From positions 22,773 through 86,772 of the forward strand of contig JAZHDD010000020.1 in assembly GCA_036541255.1 (NCBI GenBank): a stretch of 64,000 nucleotides of DNA, written 5' to 3'. The position numbers and the translations under genes were made by a program. The notes beneath the pieces are model-generated. The model ran no database searches, was not told the DNA's origin, and saw nothing but the letters and a program-made list of their open reading frames with translations. Positions within the stretch are counted from its first letter, which is position 1. Every line of letters begins with the position of its first letter. Below, piece by piece: positions 17,077 through 24,995 of the stretch. This DNA comes from Paucidesulfovibrio sp036541255 (GTDB taxonomy: Bacteria > Desulfobacterota > Desulfovibrionia > Desulfovibrionales > Desulfovibrionaceae).

Positions 17077-18387
17077 ATGCAGACCAAAGACGCTTCCATT
17101 CTTCATTTGGATCAGTGCCATGCGTGGCATCCCTACGCTTCCGTAACTTCTTCGCTACCGGTTTATGAGGTGCTCTCCGCTGCCGGGGTACGGCTGACCC
17201 TTGCGGATGGCCGTACCCTGCTGGACGGCATGGCTTCCTGGTGGTGCGCGGTGCATGGCTATAATCATCCTGTCCTCAACCGCGCGCTTGTGTCCCAGCT
17301 CGATTCCATGGCTCATGTCATGTTCGGGGGATTGACCCATGCGCCAGCGGCCCGTTTATGCGCCCGACTGGCCGAGCTTGCTCCCGGCGATCTGAGCCGT
17401 GTGTTTCTCTGCGATTCCGGATCGGTTTCCGTTGAAGTGGCCATGAAAATGGCCATGCAATACATGGCGGGCAAGGGCAAATCTCGGCGTTGCCGTTTCC
17501 TGACGGTGCGCAGCGGATACCATGGCGACACCTTCCACGCCATGTCCGTATGCGATCCGGTCACGGGTATGCATGGATTGTTTGCCGGTGCCCTGCCCAG
17601 GCAATATTTTGCACCGGAGCCCTCCATTCCGTACGGCGAAGTTTGGGATGACAGAGAGATGCGGCCCTTTGCGGAGCTTCTGCATGCCCGGTGCGAGGAA
17701 ATCTGCGCCGTGATTCTGGAGCCCGTGGTGCAGGGAGCCGGAGGAATGCGGTTTTATCATCCGGAATATCTGCGGCGTGTACGGGAGCTTTGCGACGAGA
17801 ACGGCGTTCTGCTTATTCTGGACGAAATCGCCACGGGTTTTGGCCGTAGCGGCAAGTTCTGGGGGGCGGATCATGCAGGCGTGGTGCCGGACATCATGTG
17901 CGTGGGCAAGGCCCTTACCGGCGGTTATATGACCCTGGGCGCGACCATCGCCACGGATCATGTGGCGGAAATGGTTTGTTCCGGAGAGCCGGGCCTGTTC
18001 ATGCACGGTCCGACATTCATGGCCAATCCTTTGGCCTGTTCCGTGGCCCTGGCAAGCATCGGCCTGCTTTTCGATGAACCATGGCAGCCTCGCGTTCAGG
18101 CTTTGGAATCGGCGTTGCAGGAAGGACTGGAACCTTGCCATGCATTGCCGCACGTCACAGACGTACGCGTGTTGGGCGCCATCGGCGTTGTTGAACTCGA
18201 CCGGCCCGTGAAACTTGCGGAAATCCAGCGTCAGTTCGTGGCGCGCGGAGTGTGGGTGCGGCCTTTCGGCAAATTGGTCTATGTTATGCCTCCCTATGTG
18301 ATGGGCAGGGAAGATACGGCTCTGTTGACACGCACCATTGGGGACGTGCTGGAGCGCGACCAGGACATCCGGCGGGAAGCCTCGTGA
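17077..18387 (+). CDS. bioA: Adenosylmethionine--8-amino-7-oxononanoate aminotransferase
   Basis: A 436-residue PLP enzyme that converts 8-amino-7-oxononanoate to 7,8-diaminononanoate in biotin synthesis, using S-adenosylmethionine as amino donor. The start at 17077 is the last ATG before the conserved HAWHPYAS block. Class-III aminotransferase signatures are present: DGMASWWCAVHGYNHP near the N-terminus, the DEIATGFGRSGKFW block, and the PLP lysine in VGKALTGGYM. The next gene, bioD, starts with GTG inside its stop codon, so the two steps are coupled. No BirA-like operator was identified in the 270 bases upstream, and bioB and bioF are not in the window. Confidence 0.94.
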   Translation: MQTKDASILHLDQCHAWHPYASVTSSLPVYEVLSAAGVRLTLADGRTLLDGMASWWCAVHGYNHPVLNRALVSQLDSMAHVMFGGLTHAPAARLCARLAELAPGDLSRVFLCDSGSVSVEVAMKMAMQYMAGKGKSRRCRFLTVRSGYHGDTFHAMSVCDPVTGMHGLFAGALPRQYFAPEPSIPYGEVWDDREMRPFAELLHARCEEICAVILEPVVQGAGGMRFYHPEYLRRVRELCDENGVLLILDEIATGFGRSGKFWGADHAGVVPDIMCVGKALTGGYMTLGATIATDHVAEMVCSGEPGLFMHGPTFMANPLACSVALASIGLLFDEPWQPRVQALESALQEGLEPCHALPHVTDVRVLGAIGVVELDRPVKLAEIQRQFVARGVWVRPFGKLVYVMPPYVMGREDTALLTRTIGDVLERDQDIRREAS

Positions 18388-19037
18388 TCTTTTTTGTGAG
18401 CGGCATCGACACCGGAGTGGGCAAGACTGTGGCCACAAGCTGCATGTTGGGCTGGCTTTTGGGCCAGGGCAGGCGTGCCACGGCCATGAAGCTGGTACAG
18501 ACCGGGTTGCGCGATGAGCCCGGGGATCAGGAGGCGTACCGGCGTTGGAGCGGGGGCCATGGTTTGCCGGAATGCCCGGCCTGTTATGCCTATCCGGCCT
18601 CGCCGGACCTGGCGGCTTCGCTTGAGGGGAAAGACATCGATACAAGTCGTCTCGTGTTGGCAGCGGAACAGGCGGCCAGCAAAACAGACATTCTATTGGT
18701 GGAAGGGGCGGGCGGGCTGATGGTACCGCTTACTGCCGGAGTGACTCTTTTGGACCTGTTGCAGGAGACGCGTTGGGCCGTGCTGCTCGTTGCGAGTGCC
18801 CGGCTCGGCAGCATCAACCACACCCTGCTTTCCCTGGAGGCCCTGGCTGGCCGGCAGATTCCACTGGCCGGGCTGGTTTTCAACGAGGTCCCGCATGTGG
18901 ATGCCTGCATGCGCGAGCATGCCCTGGCGACATTCCGGCGGGGCCTGCGGCGTTATGATTTTCCCGAGCGGTTGGCTTTGTTGCCGGACAGCGGCGCGGC
19001 CAATTCCGAACCGGATTTTTCCGTATTATTCGGCTGA
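18384..19037 (+). CDS. bioD: ATP-dependent dethiobiotin synthetase
   Basis: A 217-residue enzyme that closes the ureido ring of dethiobiotin from diaminononanoate, CO2 and ATP. The GTG at 18384 overlaps the bioA stop (GTGA), with a second GTG four codons later. The P-loop SGIDTGVGKT begins at about residue 6, followed by KLVQTG (family Lys) and LLVEGAGGLMVPL. The last 12 bases overlap the convergent symporter gene. The order bioA-bioD fits the biotin pathway. Confidence 0.94.
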   Translation: MIFFVSGIDTGVGKTVATSCMLGWLLGQGRRATAMKLVQTGLRDEPGDQEAYRRWSGGHGLPECPACYAYPASPDLAASLEGKDIDTSRLVLAAEQAASKTDILLVEGAGGLMVPLTAGVTLLDLLQETRWAVLLVASARLGSINHTLLSLEALAGRQIPLAGLVFNEVPHVDACMREHALATFRRGLRRYDFPERLALLPDSGAANSEPDFSVLFG

Positions 19038-20351
19038 ACAGACGGTCTTCCTGTCCCAAAACAAGCAGGCCCCGAGGCTAATGAGCGTGGATACGCCCAA
19101 TCCGGCCAGAGGCAGCCATGTTTCTCCGGTCATGCTTCCGGCAAGCGCCATTCCCCCGCCAGGCACTGCGGCCCAGAGCAGCACAGCGTGATTCGGCACG
19201 AACCTTCCGCGTCCGAGCAGTCCGGCGGCCAGCGGCGGTACCAAGCCAGCCGTGAAGATGGAGTAGGCCTCCAGCAGGATGCCGATGATGTCCTGGCGTC
19301 TCAGAGCCACGGCAGTGGCGGCCGCGCCCGTGATGATCACCATGCTTCGCACGGTTTTCACGTTTCGGGAGCCTATCAGGTCCAGGGAAACGATGGAGCC
19401 CACGGCCAGCAGGCAGGTGTCGGCTGAAGAGACAATGGCCGAGAGCAGCGCCAGCAGAAACACGGTGGAACCGATATTGCCGAGGTGCGATTGGGCCACA
19501 CTGGTCAGAACATCCCCTTCAATGCCGGGCTGGTGGTATCCGGCCCAGAGGCCGACCGCGGTGATGCCCAGGCTTACGGGTACGATCAGGATGCCAGATG
19601 CCAGGGAGGCGCGGCGTGCGGTCTTGGGATCGCGGGCTGTGAAGAGTCGGCTGAAAATGACTGGGCAAATGAAGTAGGAGCCGCCGACCAGGAGCAGGAA
19701 TTCCATGAGATCGCGGACGCCGAAGGACTCGTTGACGGCCACAGGGGCCAGCACGGCCAGAGGTACCGGGGCACCGCCGTAGAGCACGAGGAGCAGCCAG
19801 CCGAAACCAGTTGCAAGAATGCCGAATTGGAGCATGTCGGTGCGGAAGACCGAATGCTGGCCACCAAGCACGGCGTAACCGGTGATGACTGCGGCGGTCG
19901 CCAGGGTCATGGACAGGGTGCCGTGCCCGGAAAGCGTGGCCGCAACTTTTGCGGCGGCTACGAATTGCGCGGCAACGATACCGGTCCAGCCTGCGGCGAC
20001 CACGACTGCGGCCACCTTGCGCATCCATGGGCCGGCGACTTGCTCGGCCAGATCGGGAAGCGTGCTTGTGCCCAGACCGCGCACCCGTTCCGAGAGCAGC
20101 GCGGCCTGAAACAAGAGCCCCACCGCTCCCACACCCAGCCACCAAAAGGCGGGAAAGCCCGTTTTATAAGCCATGCCTACCACTGCCATGGTGGCGCTGG
20201 CCCCGATCACCGAGGCCAGGATGGAAAGGGTGACGGCCGTTGTGGACTTGCTTCTGCCCGCCAGTACGTAGTCGTCCCAGTTGCGGGAGCGCCGCCAGTC
20301 AAGAATACCGATCAGGGCTAGCAGGCCCAGGTAGATGATGAGCGTGTGCAT
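19026..20351 (-). CDS. Sodium:solute symporter (SSS family)
   Basis: A 441-residue membrane protein with about 12-13 hydrophobic segments. Typical SSS signatures are present: LAGRSKSTTAVTLSILASVIGASA near the N-terminus, VLGGQHSVFRTDMLQF mid-protein (SSS signature region), and LLSAIVSSADTCLLAVGSI near residue 310, which contains the sodium-site segment. It should take up a small organic solute with Na+ across the inner membrane. The substrate cannot be read from sequence. Its tail overlaps bioD in the opposite direction by 12 bases, but a biotin-related role is not implied. Confidence 0.92.
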   Translation of the reverse strand: MHTLIIYLGLLALIGILDWRRSRNWDDYVLAGRSKSTTAVTLSILASVIGASATMAVVGMAYKTGFPAFWWLGVGAVGLLFQAALLSERVRGLGTSTLPDLAEQVAGPWMRKVAAVVVAAGWTGIVAAQFVAAAKVAATLSGHGTLSMTLATAAVITGYAVLGGQHSVFRTDMLQFGILATGFGWLLLVLYGGAPVPLAVLAPVAVNESFGVRDLMEFLLLVGGSYFICPVIFSRLFTARDPKTARRASLASGILIVPVSLGITAVGLWAGYHQPGIEGDVLTSVAQSHLGNIGSTVFLLALLSAIVSSADTCLLAVGSIVSLDLIGSRNVKTVRSMVIITGAAATAVALRRQDIIGILLEAYSIFTAGLVPPLAAGLLGRGRFVPNHAVLLWAAVPGGGMALAGSMTGETWLPLAGLGVSTLISLGACLFWDRKTVCSAE

Positions 20352-20592
20352 GGACGGGGTCTTAGCGCAGGGAAAGGAGCTGCATCAAGGGGAGAGAGAC
20401 TGGACTATTGTTACAATATCTCTTCATACCGTTACGATGATTTGGCTTATGTTGGGACTCATGTGGCTTCCTTGTGTCTTTGGTCGTGAAGCGTAATTGG
20501 TCATTTTCCATTCTTGGCGGAAGAGACTGCCAGCCGTGACAGATTAGGTGTTTAAATTTTATCAAGAGTGCCTCGGCCTCTTTGGTTCCTGT

Positions 20593-20820
20593 TTATGAAG
20601 ATCCCGGGTTGGAGACAATGTCACTTATGCTTTGCAAATCCTTGCCTCTCTCTTGTGCCAGCTTTTTCCATTTTCTTTTTTCCTTTTTTAAAGACTCAAT
20701 GGTGTGGAGCAGGTTTTGTATTGTTTGTGCGGGGTAACCGTGTGTTCCACGGCTACCCCTGCGCAGCTCTTCGCTGTTGTGCTGCCTGATGGAGGCGAGT
20801 TGATTGGCATCAAGGATCAT
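20593..20820 (-). CDS. Small hypothetical protein, probable coiled coil
   Basis: A 75-residue frame starting 17 bases after the nrdD stop, in the same direction. Its middle is strongly charged and helical (LLHTIESLKKEKRKWKKLA), consistent with a short coiled coil. No family was recognised and the ribosome site is weak (GGAAC about 13 bases upstream). Coding status is uncertain. The charged composition and position after nrdD support it, while the AT-rich and otherwise gene-free neighbourhood (20,352-20,592) argues for caution. Confidence 0.35.
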   Translation of the reverse strand: MILDANQLASIRQHNSEELRRGSRGTHGYPAQTIQNLLHTIESLKKEKRKWKKLAQERGKDLQSISDIVSNPGSS

Positions 20821-20837
20821 TGGGACGTATTGTTCCG

Positions 20838-22901
20838 TTAAAGTGTCGTGCAGAATGAATCCTGCGAATATTCGACCCGCTCTCTGAATTCTTCCTGTTT
20901 GCCTTTATTCCATCGGCCAACAGGGCGGTAATAGCCAACGACGCGGGTGTAGACTTCGGTCTTCTTGCCGCAGGTCGGACATGTTGTATGTTCGCCGAAG
21001 ATATAGCCGTGATCTTCACAAATAGTGAATGTCGGTGTGACCGTCAGTTGGGGGATTTTTGTTTTGCGCATGGCAGTGAGCAGGAAGTTTTTTACGCTTT
21101 CCTCATTCGGGGCAGCTTCGCCCAGAAAGGTATGGAACACCGTGCCGCCGTTGTAGCGTGGCTGGAGTGCATCCTGATGCTCCAGAGCGAAGAAAACATC
21201 GGAACTGAGTCCCACAGGCAACAACGTCGAATTTGTGTAGTAAGGTACATCGTCCCCGGCGGTCTTGATGTCGGAGTAGAGATCCTTGTCGATCTTTGCC
21301 AGTCGGTAGCATGTGCCTTCGCCCGGTGTGGCTTCGAGATTGTATAGATGTCCCGTCGATTCTTGGAATTTTACGATCAATTCTCTCAGGAGATCAATGA
21401 CGCGTTGCATGAGCCGTAAACCGGATTCGGTTTCTATGCCTTTTCCCAGGAGATTCAGGCAGGCTTCATGCCCCCCGATGAGACCGATGGTCGAGAAGTG
21501 GCCTTTGAAACCGTTTTTGAGATAACGGCGAGAGAATGGGAACATGCCCGCCTCCAGGTTCTTCTCAACCACCTTGCGCTTGAACTCCAGAGATTCGCTG
21601 GCCAGGTGTGCGTATTCGAAGATCAATTCCATGAAGTCTTCTTCATTATGGGCGAGGTAGGCCAACTTCGGCAGGTTCAGGGTGACCACGCCTATTGAGC
21701 CGGTCAGATCGCCGGCTCCGAACAGTCCTCCTGTTTTGTTGCGTATTTCTCGCAAATCCATCTGCAGCCGGCAGCACATGGCTCGAACGTCTTCTGGGTT
21801 GAGGTCGGAATTGATGAAATTCTGGAAGTAGGGTGCGCCATATTTTGCGGTCATTTTCAGGAGCAGGCTTCCCTCTTCGGATTCCCACGGGAAATCTTCC
21901 GTTACGTTGTAGGTGGGAATCGGGAAGGAGAAGATGCGGCCATCAGCGTCGCCCGAGAGCATGACTTCCAGGAACGCTTTGTTGAACATGGACATTTCTT
22001 CGGCGTATTCGCCGTAGGTGGAGTCCAGTAGCTTTCCGCCGATGATGATGGCCTCATTTGCCATGTGCTTGGGCGGCACAAAGTCGAAGGTGAAGTTGGT
22101 GAATGGACTCTGGCCGCCCCAGCGCGAGGTGGCGTTGAGGTTGTGAAGCAGTTTCTGGATTTGCTGCTTCACGTTAGAGTAGTTCAGATTGTCGTGCCGG
22201 ATGAACGGGGCCAGATAGGTGTCGACGTTGTTGAACGCCTGTGCCCCGGCCCATTCGTTCTGAAGGGTGCCCAGGAAGTTGACGATCTGTCCACAGGCCG
22301 CATCAAAGTGTTTTGGAGGGGTGGAGGAGCAACGCCCACCCAGGTTGAACCCTTCGAGAAGAAGGTCGCGCAGGCTCCAGCCTGAGCAATAACCGGCCAA
22401 GCCAAAGGAGAGGTCGTGGATGTGAAAATAGCCGTGCGTGTGGGCCATTCGCACTTCTTCCGGATACTTCTCCAGCATGTAACGCGCCTGCACAGCGCCC
22501 GCCATGTGCAGAATGAGGCCCTGATAGGAGTGGACCATGTTGGAGTTTTCGCTTACCCGCCAGTCGACGTTGTCGAGGTAGCTCTCCGTGACGCCTGAGA
22601 TGTCGAGATAGGCATCATTTTGAGAGCGCAGTTCGCGTCGTTTTTCGCGGTAGATGATGTATCGCTCGGCCACTTTGTAGAGGCGGGCCTCCATGAGGAC
22701 CTGTTGGACCGTGTCCTGCACTTGCTCCTGTTCAGGTGTGTCCACTTCCTCTAGTTTTGCCTCCACTTTCGAGGCCAGACGGTCGGCGAGTAGGGGGTCC
22801 TTGATGCCGCTGCTCTTGAGAGCCTTGAAAATGGCGTTGCCAATCCGTTTGGCAGACCAAGTCTCGATGCATCCGTCGCGTTTGAGAATCTTTTGAGGCA
22901 T
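20838..22901 (-). CDS. nrdD: Anaerobic ribonucleoside-triphosphate reductase, class III
   Basis: A 687-residue oxygen-sensitive glycyl-radical enzyme that reduces ribonucleotides to deoxyribonucleotides. The ATG at 22901 was chosen because it opens the ATP-cone domain (ILKRDGCIETWSAKRI, residues 4-20). Upstream in-frame codons lie in the riboswitch leader. The C-terminus carries a Cys cluster (ICEDHG ... CPTCG) and the radical loop RVVGYYRPVGRWNKGK, with the radical Gly at about residue 656. The activating enzyme NrdG is not adjacent. A cobalamin riboswitch lies in the 5' leader, so expression should fall when B12 is plentiful. This fits use of a B12-dependent class II reductase elsewhere, but that gene is outside the window. 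Confidence 0.94.
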   Translation of the reverse strand: MPQKILKRDGCIETWSAKRIGNAIFKALKSSGIKDPLLADRLASKVEAKLEEVDTPEQEQVQDTVQQVLMEARLYKVAERYIIYREKRRELRSQNDAYLDISGVTESYLDNVDWRVSENSNMVHSYQGLILHMAGAVQARYMLEKYPEEVRMAHTHGYFHIHDLSFGLAGYCSGWSLRDLLLEGFNLGGRCSSTPPKHFDAACGQIVNFLGTLQNEWAGAQAFNNVDTYLAPFIRHDNLNYSNVKQQIQKLLHNLNATSRWGGQSPFTNFTFDFVPPKHMANEAIIIGGKLLDSTYGEYAEEMSMFNKAFLEVMLSGDADGRIFSFPIPTYNVTEDFPWESEEGSLLLKMTAKYGAPYFQNFINSDLNPEDVRAMCCRLQMDLREIRNKTGGLFGAGDLTGSIGVVTLNLPKLAYLAHNEEDFMELIFEYAHLASESLEFKRKVVEKNLEAGMFPFSRRYLKNGFKGHFSTIGLIGGHEACLNLLGKGIETESGLRLMQRVIDLLRELIVKFQESTGHLYNLEATPGEGTCYRLAKIDKDLYSDIKTAGDDVPYYTNSTLLPVGLSSDVFFALEHQDALQPRYNGGTVFHTFLGEAAPNEESVKNFLLTAMRKTKIPQLTVTPTFTICEDHGYIFGEHTTCPTCGKKTEVYTRVVGYYRPVGRWNKGKQEEFRERVEYSQDSFCTTL

Positions 22902-23081
22902 TGCATTTCCATGGCAGACAGAAAACGGAAGATGCCGGGTCTGGCCCGTCACAAAATCTGTCTGCAGGCTGCCGTGTATGACGGCGTCGGCGGAACCGCG
23001 TCGTCCGGCAACAGGGGTTGTCTGGTGTATGCATTCGTGTCCGTATGCGGGCTCCGCGGACCGCATCCGGCAGGAAATGCT

Positions 23082-23233
23082 TCAGGCAGGTCTTCTGGCT
23101 TTCCCCCTCCGTTCCGCCTTCCCGCTTTGCCGCAGTGGTTTTTTGGAACGAAGCATGTTTTGGGGATTACAGCGGCGGGACCACTCCGGTTTTGCACCGG
23201 ATTCCCTGTTAGGGCCTTACGGCCACCTGAAGA
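23082..23233 (-). promoter_or_regulatory. Cobalamin (B12) riboswitch upstream of nrdD
   Basis: Read on the minus strand, the leader contains AACAGGGAATCCGGTGC, then AAACCGGAGTGGTCCCGCC, GCTGTAA, GGGAAAGCC and finally GCCAGAAGACCTGCC (B12 box, 23085-23099). These are the conserved segments of the cobalamin aptamer in the right order and spacing. About 180 bases separate it from the nrdD start, including a GC-rich hairpin (ATGCGG ... CCGCAT) near 23041-23070 that could be part of the expression platform. Confidence 0.93.
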
Positions 23234-23518
23234 ACATCGTGATATGGAAAGGATATAGGATTGGGGAAAAGAGCGCAAGATCGATAGTTGAACCAAGAAT
23301 GAAAAATGATTTATGGCGTGATGATCGTGGACGGTTTCTGGTCGATGGGACCGTTCGAAATTGTCTGGCATGGGCTAACTTGTCTGAATGATTCAATGGG
23401 CTGCAAGGGTGGTACATCTTTTCAGCCCTTGTTTTCTCCAAAGCCATGAATATGATTTGAATTCTCGGCCTTTTGATTGCGAATCATCAGATGGAACCCT
23501 GGATTGTTGTATCCTGCA
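23234..23518. other. Gap with no feature seen
   Basis: Between the riboswitch and the tRNA terminator no gene, repeat or RNA was recognised. The nrdD promoter should lie in its lower part on the minus strand, but no clear hexamers stand out. Confidence 0.5.
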
Positions 23519-23553
23519 CCAAAAAGGGCTTACGATTTCTCGTAAGCCCTTGA
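23519..23553 (-). terminator. Terminator of tRNA-Pro
   Basis: On the minus strand AAGGGCTTACGA and TCGTAAGCCCTT form a perfect 12-base-pair stem with a GAAA loop, followed by TTTT. It begins eight bases after the CCA end of the tRNA. Confidence 0.92.
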
Positions 23554-23558
23554 TGTTC

Positions 23559-23635
23559 TGGTCGGGATGGCGCGATTTGAACGCGCGGTCTCTGCGTCCC
23601 GAACGCAGCGCTCTACCAGGCTGAGCCACATCCCG
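23559..23635 (-). tRNA. tRNA-Pro (anticodon CGG)
   Basis: A 77-base cloverleaf on the minus strand. The acceptor arms are CGGGATG and CATCCCG, the D-arm is GCTC...GAGC with GGTAG, and the anticodon stem CTGCG/CGCAG encloses loop TTCGGGA, giving anticodon CGG. The T-stem GCGCG/CGCGC has loop TTCAAAT. The discriminator A and the CCA end are encoded. It is transcribed alone, from a promoter that may be TTGCCT-N17-TAGAAG just upstream, and ends at a strong terminator. No integration scar was seen next to it. Confidence 0.97.
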
Positions 23636-23793
23636 TTTGAAGAAAGGTCTTCTAGCTGAATAAAATTGAAAAGGCAAGGAGGAATAATCAAAGACAGAGA
23701 CTTGATTTTACGGACAAATAACGGAGACGAATTGTGTGGTGTTTTCGGATGGTTATCGGACGGGACGGGAATATGGGAATCTGTTTTGATTTC

Positions 23794-23823
23794 TTGCGAA
23801 ATAATTATTAAATGGTATACCAT
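23794..23823 (+). promoter_or_regulatory. Putative promoter and palindrome before cheB
   Basis: TTGCGA and TATACC are separated by 16 bases with an extended -10 TGG. The -10 lies inside the perfect 12-base palindrome ATGGTATACCAT at 23812-23823, which could be an operator. It is 75 bases before the cheB start. Confidence 0.45.
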
Positions 23824-23897
23824 GGTTACGGTGGCTGAATCGTGGCGCAGGTCCGGTTTTCGTCCTCGATCCGAAGGTATCCCCAAGGAGTGCTGCG

Positions 23898-24944
23898 TTG
23901 ATCAAGGTTCTCGTTGTTGACGATTCAGCCTTCATGCGCAAGGCCCTCAGCACCATGCTGGAGAAGGACCCCGAGATCAAGGTCGTGGGAACAGCGCGTG
24001 ACGGTGAAGAAGGCCTGGAACAGGCCCGCAGGCTTGATCCCGATGTAATCACTCTTGATATTGAAATGCCCCGCATGGACGGCTTGACCGCGCTCAGGCA
24101 TATCATGATGGAAATGCCCAAGCCGGTATTGATGGTTAGCTCTCTGACGACCGAAGGAGCCGAGGCAACTCTCAAGGCCATGGAGCTGGGCGCGGTCGAT
24201 TACATCCCTAAACAACTTTCCAGGGTCTCTCTGGATATCATCAAAATCGAGGACGACCTCATCGCCAAGGTCAAGGGGGTGGCCAAGCGCCGGATCCGGC
24301 GTCCGATTGCAAGACCTCGCCCTGTTTCGCCCCGGCCCGTGGAGGTTTACCCCGCATCCCGACTTTCGGTTCGGCGGGATGTGGTAGCCATCGGCGTATC
24401 CACGGGAGGGCCGCCAGCAGTGCAGGGTATTCTTTCGGCATTGCCTCCGGACTTTCCTGCCGCCATTCTTATTGCCCAGCACATGCCCAAGGCGTTTACA
24501 GGGCCATTTGCCCAGCGGCTGAACGGCGTGTGCCGGATCAACGTCAAGGAAGCCGAAGACGGCGAAGACCTTAAGCCGGGAACGGCTTACGTGGCCCCTG
24601 GCGGTCGTCATCTGCGCATTGAACAACGTGTTTCACGCATTGATTTGCGTGTGGTGGACGAGCCTGCCGATGCGCTTTACAAACCTTCGGCCAACGTGCT
24701 GATCGGTTCCGTGGCCGAAGCTGTCGGTCGTCGCGGCCTGGGTGTCATCCTGACGGGTATGGGTAACGATGGCATGATCGGGGTCAAGGCTCTCAAGGAC
24801 AAAGGCGGAAGGGCGTTGGCGCAGAGCGATGACACATGCGTCGTGTATGGGATGCCCAAAGCCGTGGTGGATGCGGGGTTGTCCGATGAGATTGTGGATC
24901 TTGAGGACATGCCGCGGGCCATCACTGAAAATTTATACAAATAG
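23898..24944 (+). CDS. cheB: Chemotaxis response regulator protein-glutamate methylesterase
   Basis: A 348-residue two-domain enzyme. It begins with TTG at 23898, seven bases after AAGGAG. Residues 1-120 are a receiver domain (VVDDSAFMRK, phospho-acceptor Asp in VITLDIEMPRMDG, and Lys in DYIPKQ). After a basic Pro/Arg-rich linker comes the methylesterase domain with catalytic Ser in GVSTGGPPAV, His in IAQHMPKAFTGPFA, and Asp in LTGMGNDGMIG. It removes methyl groups from chemoreceptors when phosphorylated by CheA. It is the first gene of the operon cheB-HEAT-cheR-cheY-cheA. Chemoreceptor and cheW genes are not in the window. Confidence 0.95.
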   Translation: MIKVLVVDDSAFMRKALSTMLEKDPEIKVVGTARDGEEGLEQARRLDPDVITLDIEMPRMDGLTALRHIMMEMPKPVLMVSSLTTEGAEATLKAMELGAVDYIPKQLSRVSLDIIKIEDDLIAKVKGVAKRRIRRPIARPRPVSPRPVEVYPASRLSVRRDVVAIGVSTGGPPAVQGILSALPPDFPAAILIAQHMPKAFTGPFAQRLNGVCRINVKEAEDGEDLKPGTAYVAPGGRHLRIEQRVSRIDLRVVDEPADALYKPSANVLIGSVAEAVGRRGLGVILTGMGNDGMIGVKALKDKGGRALAQSDDTCVVYGMPKAVVDAGLSDEIVDLEDMPRAITENLYK

Positions 24945-24995
24945 TATATTCCGAGGACGCGTGGCTCTGAATCGCGAGCAAAGGGGAACGTGTAA

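Noticed and set aside
16887..17168. Possible 93-codon gene with a signal-like start at the bioA leader
   Set aside because: It crosses the ferredoxin terminator hairpin and the bioA start region, and the hydrophobic stretch arises from the U-run of the terminator.
23563..23635. tRNA-Pro as integration site of an island
   Set aside because: No repeated tRNA 3' end and no integrase gene were found on either side.
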